In this document: positions 23,612 through 34,450 of the stretch, in pieces
Position numbering within the stretch: the stretch's first letter is position 1
How the letters are laid out: each line of letters opens with the position of its first letter
The notes under the pieces: generated by a model
What the model was told of the DNA's origin: nothing
What the model saw: only the letters and a program-made list of their open reading frames with translations
The model's database searches: none
Program-made: the position numbers and the translations under genes
Source of the DNA: an uncultured Clostridia bacterium
GTDB taxonomy: Bacteria > Bacillota > Clostridia > TANB77 > CAG-508
Assembly (NCBI GenBank): GCA_934167495.1
Contig: CAKPKP010000007.1
Location: 1-64,000 of the forward strand
DNA length: 64,000 nt
Direction: 5' to 3'

Positions 23612-25849
23612 ATGAAGAACAAAAAAATTATTCCAATGATATATAATTTAATTATTATAAGTTTGATAGCACTAATTTTTATTTTTAGTTTACAAATGAG
23701 GCCAAATGCCAAATTAGAAAGTGAAGATGAAATAATAGCAAGATTAAACAAAATAAACGATGATAATCCACAAAGTAATAATTATTTAATAACAGATGAG
23801 TTAGTACAAAATGTATTACCAGGGACTACAGTAGATGTTTTAAAAAATAATATTGCAGAAGAAGTAAATGTTTACAAAAATTCTAAAATAGTAACAGATG
23901 GATTAGTTGAAACTGGAATGCAATTAGAGTATATTGAAAATGGCAGAAGATATGATATAAGTGTACTAGGAGATATAAATAGAGATGGTATTTTAAATCA
24001 AATAGAATTAACAAGAGAAATAAGAGACATATTAGAAACGGATAATTGGAAAATAGACGAAGAAATAGAAAAAATATCAGGAGATGTAAACGAAGATAAA
24101 AAAATAGATCAAAAAGATACAGAAGTTATAATAAATTATATTGTTTTTGGAAAATTGAATATAAAGAATTATGATTTAATAGCAAAGCCACAAATAAATG
24201 TATTATCAGGTGTGAAAAGTGAAGATAGATATGAGAGTAATGTTGAAATAAATATAGTTCAAACAGATATAAACGCAAAGAAAACTATATACAAGATAAT
24301 AAGTGGGGATAAAGAAGATAATGATTATATAGAAATAAAGAATTCAGAAAAAATAAAAATAGAAAATGATGGTGTATATAGAATAATTGCATATTCATAT
24401 GGCGAATATGGAAATAAATCTAAGGGAGAAACAGTTCTAATTTTAAGAGAACAACCTACATATACTGTAAAATATTTGCCAGGAATAAATGGAGAATTTG
24501 AACCACAAATAACTCACAAGTTGCATATAGGAGATGAAACTCCGGAATATGAAGGAGAAATAAAAGGAAAAATAGGATATGAATTTGCAGGCTGGAATGA
24601 AGAAGTGCAGAAAACAGTAACAGGAAATAAAGAATACATAGCAAATTGGAACTTAATTAATTATAATATAGAATATGAATTAGATGGAGGTACATTATCA
24701 AAACAAAATCCCGAAATATATACAGTAGAAACAGAAAGTTTTACATTAAATAATCCGCAAAAATATGGATATGAATTTTTAGGTTGGGAAGATACTCAAG
24801 GAAAAATAGAAAAAGAAGTTGTAATACCAAAAGGAACAACAGGAAATAGAAAATATACAGCAAAATGGAAAGTTGTATCTGGAATAAAATACTTAGTAGA
24901 AACATATAAAATGAACATAAATGGTGAATACGAAAAAACAGTAACAGAGTACAGAGGGAATGCTAATGAAACGATAAACATAGAACCCAAAGTAGAAAGA
25001 GGCTTTACATATGAAGAAGATTTAAGTTTAATAAGTGGAAATATAAATCCAGATGGAAGTTCTGTTTTCAAAATATACTATAGTAGAAATAAATATAAAC
25101 TAATTGTAATAGCAGAAAATGGAATAGAAGAACTAAATGTAAAACAAAATGAGATAATTAATCAATCAGAAAAAATAGAAATAGATGTATATTATGAAGC
25201 AGAAGTAGAAATAAGTGCTAAAACAAAGAAAGGATATACATGGAATAGCTATAAGACCAATAATAAATTATTAATAGAAAATAATAAAGAGATTGATCAA
25301 ATAATAAAGATGCCATTAGAAGATGTTGAAATAACAGCAACAGCAACTATAAATGAATATAGTATAGACTATGATTTAGATGGAGGAATAGTAAAACAAG
25401 AAAATCCTAATAAATATACAGTAGAAACAGAAACTTTTATATTAACAAATCCAACTAAAACTGGATATGATTTTATAGGATGGATAGGAAGCAACGGTGA
25501 AGAACCAGAAGAAACTGTTACAATAGAAAAAGGCTCTACTGGAAATAAAAAATATACCGCAAAGTGGGATGGTGCAGAAGGTATTCCATATATAGTAAAA
25601 ACATATATAATGAATTTAGATGGAGTATATGAAGAAACTATAAGAGAAGAAAGTGGAAAAGTAGACGAAGAAATAGTCTTAGATACAGATCCTGAGCCTG
25701 GATTTACATATGAAGAAACATTGAGTAAACCAATAGGAAAAGTAAGAGCAGATGGAAAAACTGTATTAACTGTATATTATAGTAGAAACAAATATATTAT
25801 AAAATTAATAGCTGAAAAACGGTATAGAGAATGTAAGTATAGATCATAA
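23612..25849 (+). CDS. Giant surface protein, N-terminal part: dockerin-like dyad and InlB-type repeats (frame broken at 25815)
   Basis: The first 745 residues begin with a membrane/signal segment (about 12-30). Two dockerin-like calcium loops follow (GDINRDGILNQIE and GDVNEDKKIDQKD, residues about 119-175) with helices, resembling a type I dockerin pair. InlB B-type (Listeria-Bacteroides) repeats come next, with the wording ELDGGTLS, GYEFLGW and KYTAKW. The stop at 25849 is caused by one extra A in the A5 run at 25815-25819: removing it turns AEKRYRE into AENGIEN, as in the earlier repeat, and joins the next reading frame exactly. Whole gene 23612-34283, about 3557 residues. AAAGGAG lies 6 nt before the ATG. 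A surface or secreted adhesive role is inferred. Confidence 0.8.
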   Translation: MKNKKIIPMIYNLIIISLIALIFIFSLQMRPNAKLESEDEIIARLNKINDDNPQSNNYLITDELVQNVLPGTTVDVLKNNIAEEVNVYKNSKIVTDGLVETGMQLEYIENGRRYDISVLGDINRDGILNQIELTREIRDILETDNWKIDEEIEKISGDVNEDKKIDQKDTEVIINYIVFGKLNIKNYDLIAKPQINVLSGVKSEDRYESNVEINIVQTDINAKKTIYKIISGDKEDNDYIEIKNSEKIKIENDGVYRIIAYSYGEYGNKSKGETVLILREQPTYTVKYLPGINGEFEPQITHKLHIGDETPEYEGEIKGKIGYEFAGWNEEVQKTVTGNKEYIANWNLINYNIEYELDGGTLSKQNPEIYTVETESFTLNNPQKYGYEFLGWEDTQGKIEKEVVIPKGTTGNRKYTAKWKVVSGIKYLVETYKMNINGEYEKTVTEYRGNANETINIEPKVERGFTYEEDLSLISGNINPDGSSVFKIYYSRNKYKLIVIAENGIEELNVKQNEIINQSEKIEIDVYYEAEVEISAKTKKGYTWNSYKTNNKLLIENNKEIDQIIKMPLEDVEITATATINEYSIDYDLDGGIVKQENPNKYTVETETFILTNPTKTGYDFIGWIGSNGEEPEETVTIEKGSTGNKKYTAKWDGAEGIPYIVKTYIMNLDGVYEETIREESGKVDEEIVLDTDPEPGFTYEETLSKPIGKVRADGKTVLTVYYSRNKYIIKLIAEKRYRECKYRS

Positions 25850-25898
25850 ATTAGATACAAATAGAGTAATAGAAAAATCAGTATATTATGGCGGAAAG

Positions 25899-28800
25899 GT
25901 GCATATAGGTGCCAATATACTAAAAGGTTATACTTGGAATGGATACTTATCAAGTAATAAAGAAATACAAGAAGATATAGAAAATAAAGAAGAAATCATC
26001 GAAATGCCACTAGATAATATTAGTTTAAAAGCTACAACAAAAATTAACGAATATTCTATAGAATACGAATTAAATGGTGGTACATTATCAAATAGCAATC
26101 CTGAAACATATACAGTAGAAACAGAAAGTTTTACATTAAATAATCCAACAAAAACAGGATATACATTTATAGGATGGACAGGAAGTAATGGAGACGAACC
26201 ACAAGAGAATGTAGTAGTAGAAAAAGGTTCTACAGAAGATAAGAGATTTGTAGCTAATTGGAATATAAATACATATACTATAGAATATGAATTAAATGGT
26301 GGTACACTATCAAATAACAATCCTGAAACGTATACAATAGAAACAGAAACATTTACATTAAATAATCCAACAAAAATAGGATATACATTTATAGGATGGA
26401 CAGGAAGTAATGGAGACAAACCACAAAAGAATGTAATAGTAGAAAAAGGTTCTACAGAGGATAAGAGATTTGTAGCTAATTGGAATATAAATACATATAC
26501 TATAGAATACGAATTAAATGGTGGTACACTATTAAATATCAATCCTGAAACATATACAGTAGAAACAGAAAGTTTTACATTAAATAATCCAATAAAAACA
26601 GGATATACATTTATAGGTTGGACTGGAAGTAACGGAGATGAACCAGAAGAAGTAATTACTATAGAAAAAGGAAGCACAGAAAATAGAAGATATATAGCAA
26701 ATTATAAAATAAATGAATATACAATAGTATATGATGCTAATGGAGGATATGTAGAAAAAGGAAGTGTAACAAAAGAGTATAATGAAGAAATAATAATGCC
26801 TATACCAGAAAGAAAGTATACAGTAACATATGAAACTTTAGGAGGAACAGAATTAACTCCAGAAAAAATACAATATGATTTTAATGGTTGGTATACACAA
26901 AAAGAAAATGGAGAAAAAAGAGAATATACAAAAATGCCAGCATATGATGAAACTGTTTATGCAATATGGACAGATAAATCTATAGAACTTAAATCAACAT
27001 ACAAAGAAGGATACACTTTCTTAGGTTGGTATTTAGATGAAGAATATACAGAAAAAGCTGGAACAGAAAGTGAAATATATAAAGTAACTGCAGATGTAAC
27101 TTTGTATGCAAAATGGAAAATAAATGAATATACTATAACAGTACATCATAAAGAAATAGGTACAGATAATAAAATAGCAGAAGATGAAACTTTTATAGGA
27201 GAGTATCAAACACAATATGAAATAACAGATTTAATAACAAATGCCGGTGAAAATCAAAGGGAAGAAATAAATACAAATAAATATTTTTATGAAAATGTAG
27301 ATGGAATTTCAAAAGGAACTTATACAAATAATATAGAAATTACATTTTATTATGGAGTTTATACATTTAATATTACAGGAGAAGCGGCAGAGGGTGGAAA
27401 AATAACAGATGTTGCTGAAATTGTAAGATATGGAGAAACAACAAGTAAAGATATAATAATAACACCAAACGAAGGAAACAAAGTAAAAAGTATAACTATA
27501 AATGATGAAGAAATAGAATTTACAGAAGATGCAGATTCAAAAGTGGTTGAATTACCAAAGTTTACAAATGTAACAGAAAATAAAAATATAAAAGTAACTT
27601 TTGAAATAATCCCAATGAGAGTTATAATAACTGAATCACCTGTAGAGAGTTTAGTTGGAACAAAATATGAAACTTTAAGAAAGGCTTTATTGGCAATAGA
27701 AACAGCTGGATTAACTTCAGAAAGCAATGTAACAACAATATCTTTATTACAAAACATTGATGATGAATCAAATATTATAGAGAATAAAAACTTAAAAATA
27801 GAGTTAAATGGACAAACATTAAATTCTAAAAATGATAGTCCAACATTAACAGTAATATCAGCGCAATTAAACATAATAGATACTAATGAAGAAAATGGTA
27901 AAATTTCAAACGAAAAAGTAGAAGCTATAAAAATAGAAGAAAGCGGAAAAGTAACTTTAGGTACAGATGATGAAAGTGTAAGCCAAGTATCTCCAACTAT
28001 ACAAGGAGTGAGATATGGTGTAAATACAAAAGGAACTTTCAATTATTATGATGGAAAAATAATTGGAAATGTAGCAATAAATGGAAATCCTACAGACTTA
28101 CCATATTTAAAGAATCCAGGAATAACTGTAGAAGAAGGAAATCAAATAGCAACATTAGTAACAGTATTAAATGCAGAAGCTACTATAGGAAAGAAAAACT
28201 TTACTCAATTAGAATTAGCAATAGAATATGCAAATAATAAAATTGCAGAAGATGGAAGTCAAGTAGAAATAGTAATAGTAAAAGATTTAACAAAAGAGGA
28301 AGAAATAACAGTAGATGAAACAAAAAATATAAAATTAGATTTAAACGGTTTTGTAACAACATTAAATGCAACATTCGTAAATAATGGAAAATTAGAAATA
28401 ATAGATACTAGTGAAGAAAATACAGGAAAACTGGTATCTAATATTCCAAGTGCAATAGTGAATAAAAATAATATGATAATTAATGGAGGTAGTTTTGAAA
28501 CAAATTTAGCGGGAACGTCAAATGCAAAGGTATATTTAATAAGAAATGAGGAATATTTAGAAGTAAATAATGGTTCAGTAGTAACTACAGCAAATTATAT
28601 TAATACTATACAAAACGCCAAAAATTTAAAAGTAACGAATGGAAATATAAATGCTTCTGGTACAGATAGTTCTGCAATATATAATGAAACAACAGGAAAT
28701 TTAGTAACAACAGGAGGTACAATTTATGCATACGGTTCACCAGCATATGGAATATTTAATGATGGTGATGGATATGTAGAATGTTCAGGTATATCAATTT

Positions 28801-31800
28801 CAACAGGAACTACATATTTAGGAGTAGCATATCCTATATGGAATAATTCAACAGGTAATATTAAAATACAAGCAATTAATATATCAATGGGTGGATATTA
28901 TGGATATGCATGTTATAATAATGGATTAGGTAAAATAGAATTAATAGATGGACAAATAAATACATATGGAAGAACAGACACTCTTCGATCTCATGGAGCT
29001 TTTTATAATAGAACTAATGGAACAATAAAAATAGAAGGAGGAACTATAACAGCAAGAGGAATAGGTATAAATAATGCATCAACTGGAAAAGTAGAGATAA
29101 CTGATGGAAATATATCAGGTTATAACGGCGTAGAAAATGCTTCTGGAGGAAATATTGAAGTAAGTGGTGGAACAATAAACGGAAGTTATGTAGGAATTCT
29201 TAATAGTAATGATAATGGAAAAATTATTATTACAGGAGGTATTGTAGAATCAAATCGTTATGCAATTCAAAATGAAAAAATGGGAACAATATCTATAGAA
29301 AAAGCTATTGTAAGATCAAATAATTCTTATTCAGCGATATATGGAAGAGGAAATGGAGATATTATCGTAAAATCTGGAGAAATAACATCAAAATATGGAG
29401 GAATATATATTGAAAATACAGCAAATGTTATATTAGGAAATAAAGATGGAATAATTAATTCAGAATCTCCAAATATAGTAGCAGAACAGTATGGAATAAA
29501 TAATTCAAAAGGAAAAATATATTACTATGATGGAACAATAACAGCTAATATAGATAAAACTATTATAGGAAATATTGCAGATAAAGAGGAAGATGCATAT
29601 TTAAAAATAGAAGATGTAGATGAAAAAAATGAAAATGCAACAATGGCATCAAAAGAAAATGTTGTATCAATAAATGATGTCGAATATTCATCTTTAGAGG
29701 AAGCATTAAAAAATGCAAATACTGGAGATACAATAAAATTATTAAAGAATATAACAATATCAAAAGACTTAGATGTAGAAGAAAATAAAAATATAATAAT
29801 AGATATGAATAGTAAACAAATAAAGCTATTTAATCAAATTAATAACTATGGAACACTAAAAATAATAGATAATAGTGAAGAAAAAGCAGGAATAATAAAG
29901 GAACTTGGAGAAAAAATAATAAATAAAGAAAATGCAACTTTAAGTATAGAAAATATAAAACTTACAAGTGTATTAGTTGGTTCAGATAGTAACACAAAAA
30001 CTATAATAGTAAATCAAGGAACACTAAATATAAATGAAACGACCTTAAATTCTAGCGGATACAGAAATTATTCTATACATAATGCGGGAAATCTAAATAT
30101 AAAAAATGCTAATATAATAACAACTGGTGAAAGAGGATATGGTATTTGTAATGAACCAAGCGGAATAGTAGAAATAGATAATATTACAATTAGTACTAAG
30201 GGGCAAAATGCAAATGGTATTTTAAACTTTGGAAAATTAAATATAAAATCAGGAAATATAAAAACAGAAGGTTCGTATTATCCATATGGTATCTATAATA
30301 CAGGAGAGCTAGAAGTTGGAACAGTTGAAATATATGCTAGAGATAATGGAATATATAATAATGCAAAATGTATTATAAATGGAGCTAAATTTAATTCATC
30401 AAGCCATATAGCAATTTATAATGGCGAACAAGGAGATTTAACAATAACTACAGCTGAAGTATCTGGAAATTATGCAGTTTTAGATAATTATGGTATAGCA
30501 AAGATATATAATGGAGTTTATAACACAAATAATACATCTATTTTAAATGAAGGCAGTGGAAGTATAGAATTTTATGATGGAACTATTACTACTTCATATT
30601 GTGGAATATATAATTATGATACTGGAAAAGTTTTATTTGCTGGAGGATCAATACATTCAACAAGAGACAATGCAATATACAATAAAAAATCAGGAGAAAT
30701 AAAAGTTACAGGTGGAAGTTTAGTTACAGAACAATATGCATCAATATATAATAATGATACAGGAACTATAATAGTAGGTGAGAAAGATGGTATTGTTAGT
30801 ACAGAAATCCCATATATAAAAGGAACTTATGGTGTATCTAACGGAAAAGGAACATTTAACTTTTATGATGGTATACTAATTGGAAATGAAAATCAATCAA
30901 CATATGGAACAATAAATGAAATAGAAGATGAATACGATATTGTAAAAACAAAAAACGATGACAATACAGAAAATGCAGTTTTAAAAATACTTCCAATGGC
31001 AAAAATATTATCTACTGGCGAAGAATATTCTACAATACAAAAAGCGATAGAAGCGGTTAATGAAAATGAAGAAACAATACAAATTATAAGAAATATTGAA
31101 ATACTATCTACAGCAGAATCTATAACAATACCTGAAAATAAAAATATAATACTAGATTTAAATAACTTTGTAATATCAACAGGAAAAGCTGAATCTATAA
31201 TAAATAATGGAAAATTAAAAATTACAGATAATAGTGAAGAGAAAAAAGGCAGAATAAAAGGATTTAACGAAAAAGTTTTAATAAACAATGAAAATGCAAC
31301 ATTAGAGTTTGAAAATGCAAATCTTACAGCAGAATATAGTAGTGCGACAAATTCGGACAGAAAGAACTTAATAGTAAATAATGGTAGTATGAAAGTTACT
31401 GGTGGAGAAATGATATTTACAGGTTCATATTGTTATGGAATTCAAAATAATAATATTTTGAATATTTACTCTGGAACTTTTAAAAGTGATGGAGTGGTTG
31501 TAAGAATAATAAATAGTACTGGTGATTTAAATATTTATGGCGGAGAGATGACAGCTAATCCAAATGAAAAATATTATTCTAATTATTCACATCTTATAGT
31601 TAATGATGGTAATATGATAATAGAAGATATAAAAATAACAACTACTAAGTCTTATTATATAAGTATTAGCAATAATGGAACTGCGGAAATTAATGGTGGA
31701 GAAATAACAAATTATGATACAAATATAGTAAATAGTGGAAATTTGAAAATTAATTCTGCAACTATAAATTGTACTTCAAATTCTAGCAGTGTAATCGATG

Positions 31801-34283
31801 TATATAATGGTAGTGTAGAAATAAATGGAGGAACAATTACTTCTAAAAATAGAATTATAAATAATAAAGCAGAAAGCACTGTAACTATAAATGGTGGTAA
31901 TATGCAATCAGATGGAGGAAATGCTATATATAATTCAAGTAATGGAAATATTATAATAAATGATGGATTAATAAAATCTAAAGGAACTATGCGTAGAGGA
32001 ATAATAAATGATTTATCAGGAACAATAACTGTAAATGGAGGAGAAATTATTTCAGAAAATTATACAGCAATTACAAATGATGAAGAAGGTACTGTAATAG
32101 TAAATGGTGGAAAAGTAAAATCATTAGAATCTTGGGGAATTTCAAATAATTCAACAGGAACAATAATAGTGGGCGATAAAACTAAAGAACTATTAGCAGA
32201 AAGTCCAATAATAGAAGGTGCTACATATGGTATAGATAATTGCTATGGAAAATTATATTTTTATAATGGATCAATAATAGGTTCAAAAGAACAATCAATA
32301 TATGGAAAAGTAACTGAAATTAGAGAGGAAAGCAATATAATAAAAACATTAAATGAAGATGAAACATTGGAAACATCAACACTTGGTGTTAAAAACGTTG
32401 CTAAAATTGCTTCTACACAAGTTGAATATAGAAATTTAGCAAGTGCTATATCTGCTATAACAACAAATGATGAAACTGTTCAGATAATAAATGATGATGT
32501 AATAGCTGAAATTTCAAATCAAATTGTAATTCCAGAAGAAAAAACAATAACAATAGATTTAAATGGACATGAATTGCAAAATTCTAGAGAAAACTGGATA
32601 GTAAATAATGGAAAACTAAAATTGGATGATTCTACAGAAGAAAAACAAGGAAAAATTATAACATATGGAAATAAAACTTTAGTTAATAATCAAAATGCAA
32701 TACTTGATATTAATAATATTTCTATAATAAATAATGCAATAGAAGGAAATTCTTCAGAATATTGCAAAATTATAGAAAATGATGGAACTCTAAATATAAA
32801 TAATGTTCAAATTAAAGCAAATGGTGAATATATTCAAATTCTATATAATAAAAATAATGGTACAATAAATGTACGAAATGGAACAATATTAGGAACAGGT
32901 TGTTATATATCAGGAATATTAAATTTAGGAAATGCTGAATTTAATTCTGGAAGTATTTCTTATAAAAATAATAATACTTATAGTAATTCTGGAAATTGTA
33001 TATATAATGAAAAAGATGCAACACTAAATATAACAGGTGGAAAATTTGAAAGTAAAAATAATAGTATTATAAATCATGGAAATATGGAAATAAGTAATGC
33101 TGAAATTATAGCAAATAAAAATGGAATATATGCAGGTGTAAATTCTATAACAAAATATAATAATGGAAATATAACTTCCGAAGAATATGGAATTTACACT
33201 GACGGTAAATTTGATGTATATGGTGGAACAGTTTATGGAAAAGATGTTGGAATATACAATAAATCAATAACAAATGTATATGGCGGAGAAATAAAGTCAA
33301 ATTCGATTGTTATAAGAAATCAAAACAACACTGTAACAATATACGATGGTAAAATTACTATGAAATCATCAAGTGGACAAATAGGAATTGCAAATTATTC
33401 AACTGGAGAAATAAACATAAAGAATGTAGAAATTAATTTAGAAATTGAATCAAATAGAGTATATGGAATATACAATAATACAACAGGAACTATTAATATA
33501 GAAAAAATGAAAATGGATTTAGTAGAAAAATCGACTTCATATAAAGCTTATGGAATATACAATGATACAACAGGAAAAATTGTACTTGGAATTAAAGATA
33601 AAAATGTTGATAATAATCAAATAATAATTAATTCTACAGGATATGGTGTATACATAGATGATGAAAATGGTCAGTTCTGTATGTATGATGGTACAATAAT
33701 AGGACAAACTAAAGCAATTGAAGGAAAGTGCAATATGGAATATGAAGATAGATATAAATTAAATATAACAGATAATGAAACAAAAGCAAATTTAATACCA
33801 GATGATGTAACATATGAACAAATAGTATCTGTTGGAAGTATTTATTACGATAGTATTCAAGAAGCTTTAAATGCAATAGAAACAGAAGGAACAATATTAA
33901 TACATAAAGACTTGGAATTAAAAGCTCCAATAATAATACCGGCAGAAAAAAACATAACATTAGATTTACAGGCAAGTGCAATAAATTATGATGACTCAAA
34001 AAATGCAATGATAACAATTGAAGAAAATGCTAAATTAACAATAATAGATTCTAGAGAAGATGGAACAGAGACAACTACATATGGAAATATAGAAAATACT
34101 TCAGGTACAACAATAATTAACAAAGGTACTTTAGTAATAGGAGTAAATGATGAAATCGTTTACACAAATTCACCAAGAATAACAGGAAAAATATTGTCAA
34201 TACAAAATATAGGATCACTTCAAATTAATGATGGAACTATAGGAAAAATATCAAACACAGGAACTGTAGAAGACAATAGATAA
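25899..34283 (+). CDS. Giant surface protein, C-terminal part: InlB repeats and six beta-helix super-modules
   Basis: This frame continues the protein above; it is open from about 25820, and the ATG at 25899 is only the first Met. It has three near-identical 74-residue InlB-type repeats (26056-26721), more divergent InlB units to about 27350, then beta-helix sequence to the end. Six super-modules begin with a strand-helix phrase such as YSSLEEAL, YSTIQKAI or YDSIQEAL (near 27641, 28165, 29660, 30997, 32397 and 33821). Each then runs through many GGT-, GNI- and GKIxI-type rungs typical of right-handed beta-helices. No sortase motif, S-layer domain or C-terminal membrane segment is seen, so anchoring would rely on the N-terminal segment or be absent. 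Confidence 0.75.
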   Translation: MHIGANILKGYTWNGYLSSNKEIQEDIENKEEIIEMPLDNISLKATTKINEYSIEYELNGGTLSNSNPETYTVETESFTLNNPTKTGYTFIGWTGSNGDEPQENVVVEKGSTEDKRFVANWNINTYTIEYELNGGTLSNNNPETYTIETETFTLNNPTKIGYTFIGWTGSNGDKPQKNVIVEKGSTEDKRFVANWNINTYTIEYELNGGTLLNINPETYTVETESFTLNNPIKTGYTFIGWTGSNGDEPEEVITIEKGSTENRRYIANYKINEYTIVYDANGGYVEKGSVTKEYNEEIIMPIPERKYTVTYETLGGTELTPEKIQYDFNGWYTQKENGEKREYTKMPAYDETVYAIWTDKSIELKSTYKEGYTFLGWYLDEEYTEKAGTESEIYKVTADVTLYAKWKINEYTITVHHKEIGTDNKIAEDETFIGEYQTQYEITDLITNAGENQREEINTNKYFYENVDGISKGTYTNNIEITFYYGVYTFNITGEAAEGGKITDVAEIVRYGETTSKDIIITPNEGNKVKSITINDEEIEFTEDADSKVVELPKFTNVTENKNIKVTFEIIPMRVIITESPVESLVGTKYETLRKALLAIETAGLTSESNVTTISLLQNIDDESNIIENKNLKIELNGQTLNSKNDSPTLTVISAQLNIIDTNEENGKISNEKVEAIKIEESGKVTLGTDDESVSQVSPTIQGVRYGVNTKGTFNYYDGKIIGNVAINGNPTDLPYLKNPGITVEEGNQIATLVTVLNAEATIGKKNFTQLELAIEYANNKIAEDGSQVEIVIVKDLTKEEEITVDETKNIKLDLNGFVTTLNATFVNNGKLEIIDTSEENTGKLVSNIPSAIVNKNNMIINGGSFETNLAGTSNAKVYLIRNEEYLEVNNGSVVTTANYINTIQNAKNLKVTNGNINASGTDSSAIYNETTGNLVTTGGTIYAYGSPAYGIFNDGDGYVECSGISISTGTTYLGVAYPIWNNSTGNIKIQAINISMGGYYGYACYNNGLGKIELIDGQINTYGRTDTLRSHGAFYNRTNGTIKIEGGTITARGIGINNASTGKVEITDGNISGYNGVENASGGNIEVSGGTINGSYVGILNSNDNGKIIITGGIVESNRYAIQNEKMGTISIEKAIVRSNNSYSAIYGRGNGDIIVKSGEITSKYGGIYIENTANVILGNKDGIINSESPNIVAEQYGINNSKGKIYYYDGTITANIDKTIIGNIADKEEDAYLKIEDVDEKNENATMASKENVVSINDVEYSSLEEALKNANTGDTIKLLKNITISKDLDVEENKNIIIDMNSKQIKLFNQINNYGTLKIIDNSEEKAGIIKELGEKIINKENATLSIENIKLTSVLVGSDSNTKTIIVNQGTLNINETTLNSSGYRNYSIHNAGNLNIKNANIITTGERGYGICNEPSGIVEIDNITISTKGQNANGILNFGKLNIKSGNIKTEGSYYPYGIYNTGELEVGTVEIYARDNGIYNNAKCIINGAKFNSSSHIAIYNGEQGDLTITTAEVSGNYAVLDNYGIAKIYNGVYNTNNTSILNEGSGSIEFYDGTITTSYCGIYNYDTGKVLFAGGSIHSTRDNAIYNKKSGEIKVTGGSLVTEQYASIYNNDTGTIIVGEKDGIVSTEIPYIKGTYGVSNGKGTFNFYDGILIGNENQSTYGTINEIEDEYDIVKTKNDDNTENAVLKILPMAKILSTGEEYSTIQKAIEAVNENEETIQIIRNIEILSTAESITIPENKNIILDLNNFVISTGKAESIINNGKLKITDNSEEKKGRIKGFNEKVLINNENATLEFENANLTAEYSSATNSDRKNLIVNNGSMKVTGGEMIFTGSYCYGIQNNNILNIYSGTFKSDGVVVRIINSTGDLNIYGGEMTANPNEKYYSNYSHLIVNDGNMIIEDIKITTTKSYYISISNNGTAEINGGEITNYDTNIVNSGNLKINSATINCTSNSSSVIDVYNGSVEINGGTITSKNRIINNKAESTVTINGGNMQSDGGNAIYNSSNGNIIINDGLIKSKGTMRRGIINDLSGTITVNGGEIISENYTAITNDEEGTVIVNGGKVKSLESWGISNNSTGTIIVGDKTKELLAESPIIEGATYGIDNCYGKLYFYNGSIIGSKEQSIYGKVTEIREESNIIKTLNEDETLETSTLGVKNVAKIASTQVEYRNLASAISAITTNDETVQIINDDVIAEISNQIVIPEEKTITIDLNGHELQNSRENWIVNNGKLKLDDSTEEKQGKIITYGNKTLVNNQNAILDINNISIINNAIEGNSSEYCKIIENDGTLNINNVQIKANGEYIQILYNKNNGTINVRNGTILGTGCYISGILNLGNAEFNSGSISYKNNNTYSNSGNCIYNEKDATLNITGGKFESKNNSIINHGNMEISNAEIIANKNGIYAGVNSITKYNNGNITSEEYGIYTDGKFDVYGGTVYGKDVGIYNKSITNVYGGEIKSNSIVIRNQNNTVTIYDGKITMKSSSGQIGIANYSTGEINIKNVEINLEIESNRVYGIYNNTTGTINIEKMKMDLVEKSTSYKAYGIYNDTTGKIVLGIKDKNVDNNQIIINSTGYGVYIDDENGQFCMYDGTIIGQTKAIEGKCNMEYEDRYKLNITDNETKANLIPDDVTYEQIVSVGSIYYDSIQEALNAIETEGTILIHKDLELKAPIIIPAEKNITLDLQASAINYDDSKNAMITIEENAKLTIIDSREDGTETTTYGNIENTSGTTIINKGTLVIGVNDEIVYTNSPRITGKILSIQNIGSLQINDGTIGKISNTGTVEDNR
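26056..26721 (+). repeat. Three tandem 222-nt repeats within the giant gene
   Basis: Units begin at 26056, 26278 and 26500 (CTATAGAATA then GAATTAAATGGTGGTAC). They are highly similar at the DNA level, suggesting recent duplication or homogenisation. Each encodes one InlB-type repeat. Confidence 0.85.
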
Positions 34284-34330
34284 GAACAAATCTGAAAATT
34301 TTGAGTAAATTAGTTCGTGTGAAAAATTTA

Positions 34331-34362
34331 CAATAAATATGAATTTTTATTCATATTTATTG
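34331..34362 (+). terminator. Hairpin between the giant gene and gpmA
   Basis: A perfect 14-bp stem (CAATAAATATGAAT and its complement) has a TTTT loop. It overlaps the gpmA -35 box, so it may terminate upstream reading or modulate gpmA. Confidence 0.55.
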
Positions 34363-34388
34363 ACCTTTGTAAAAAAAGAAGATATAAT
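34360..34388 (+). promoter_or_regulatory. gpmA promoter
   Basis: TTGACC and TATAAT are separated by exactly 17 bp, 63 nt before the ATG. Confidence 0.8.
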
Positions 34389-34450
34389 ACTATGCATAGA
34401 ATATAAACAAATTATAGATAATATAAGCTATAAACAAGGAGAAAAAAAAT

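Noticed and set aside
25928..26677. Minus-strand 249-residue reading inside the giant gene
   Set aside because: It is the reverse shadow of the tandem InlB-type repeats, repeating with the same period and lacking a ribosome site.
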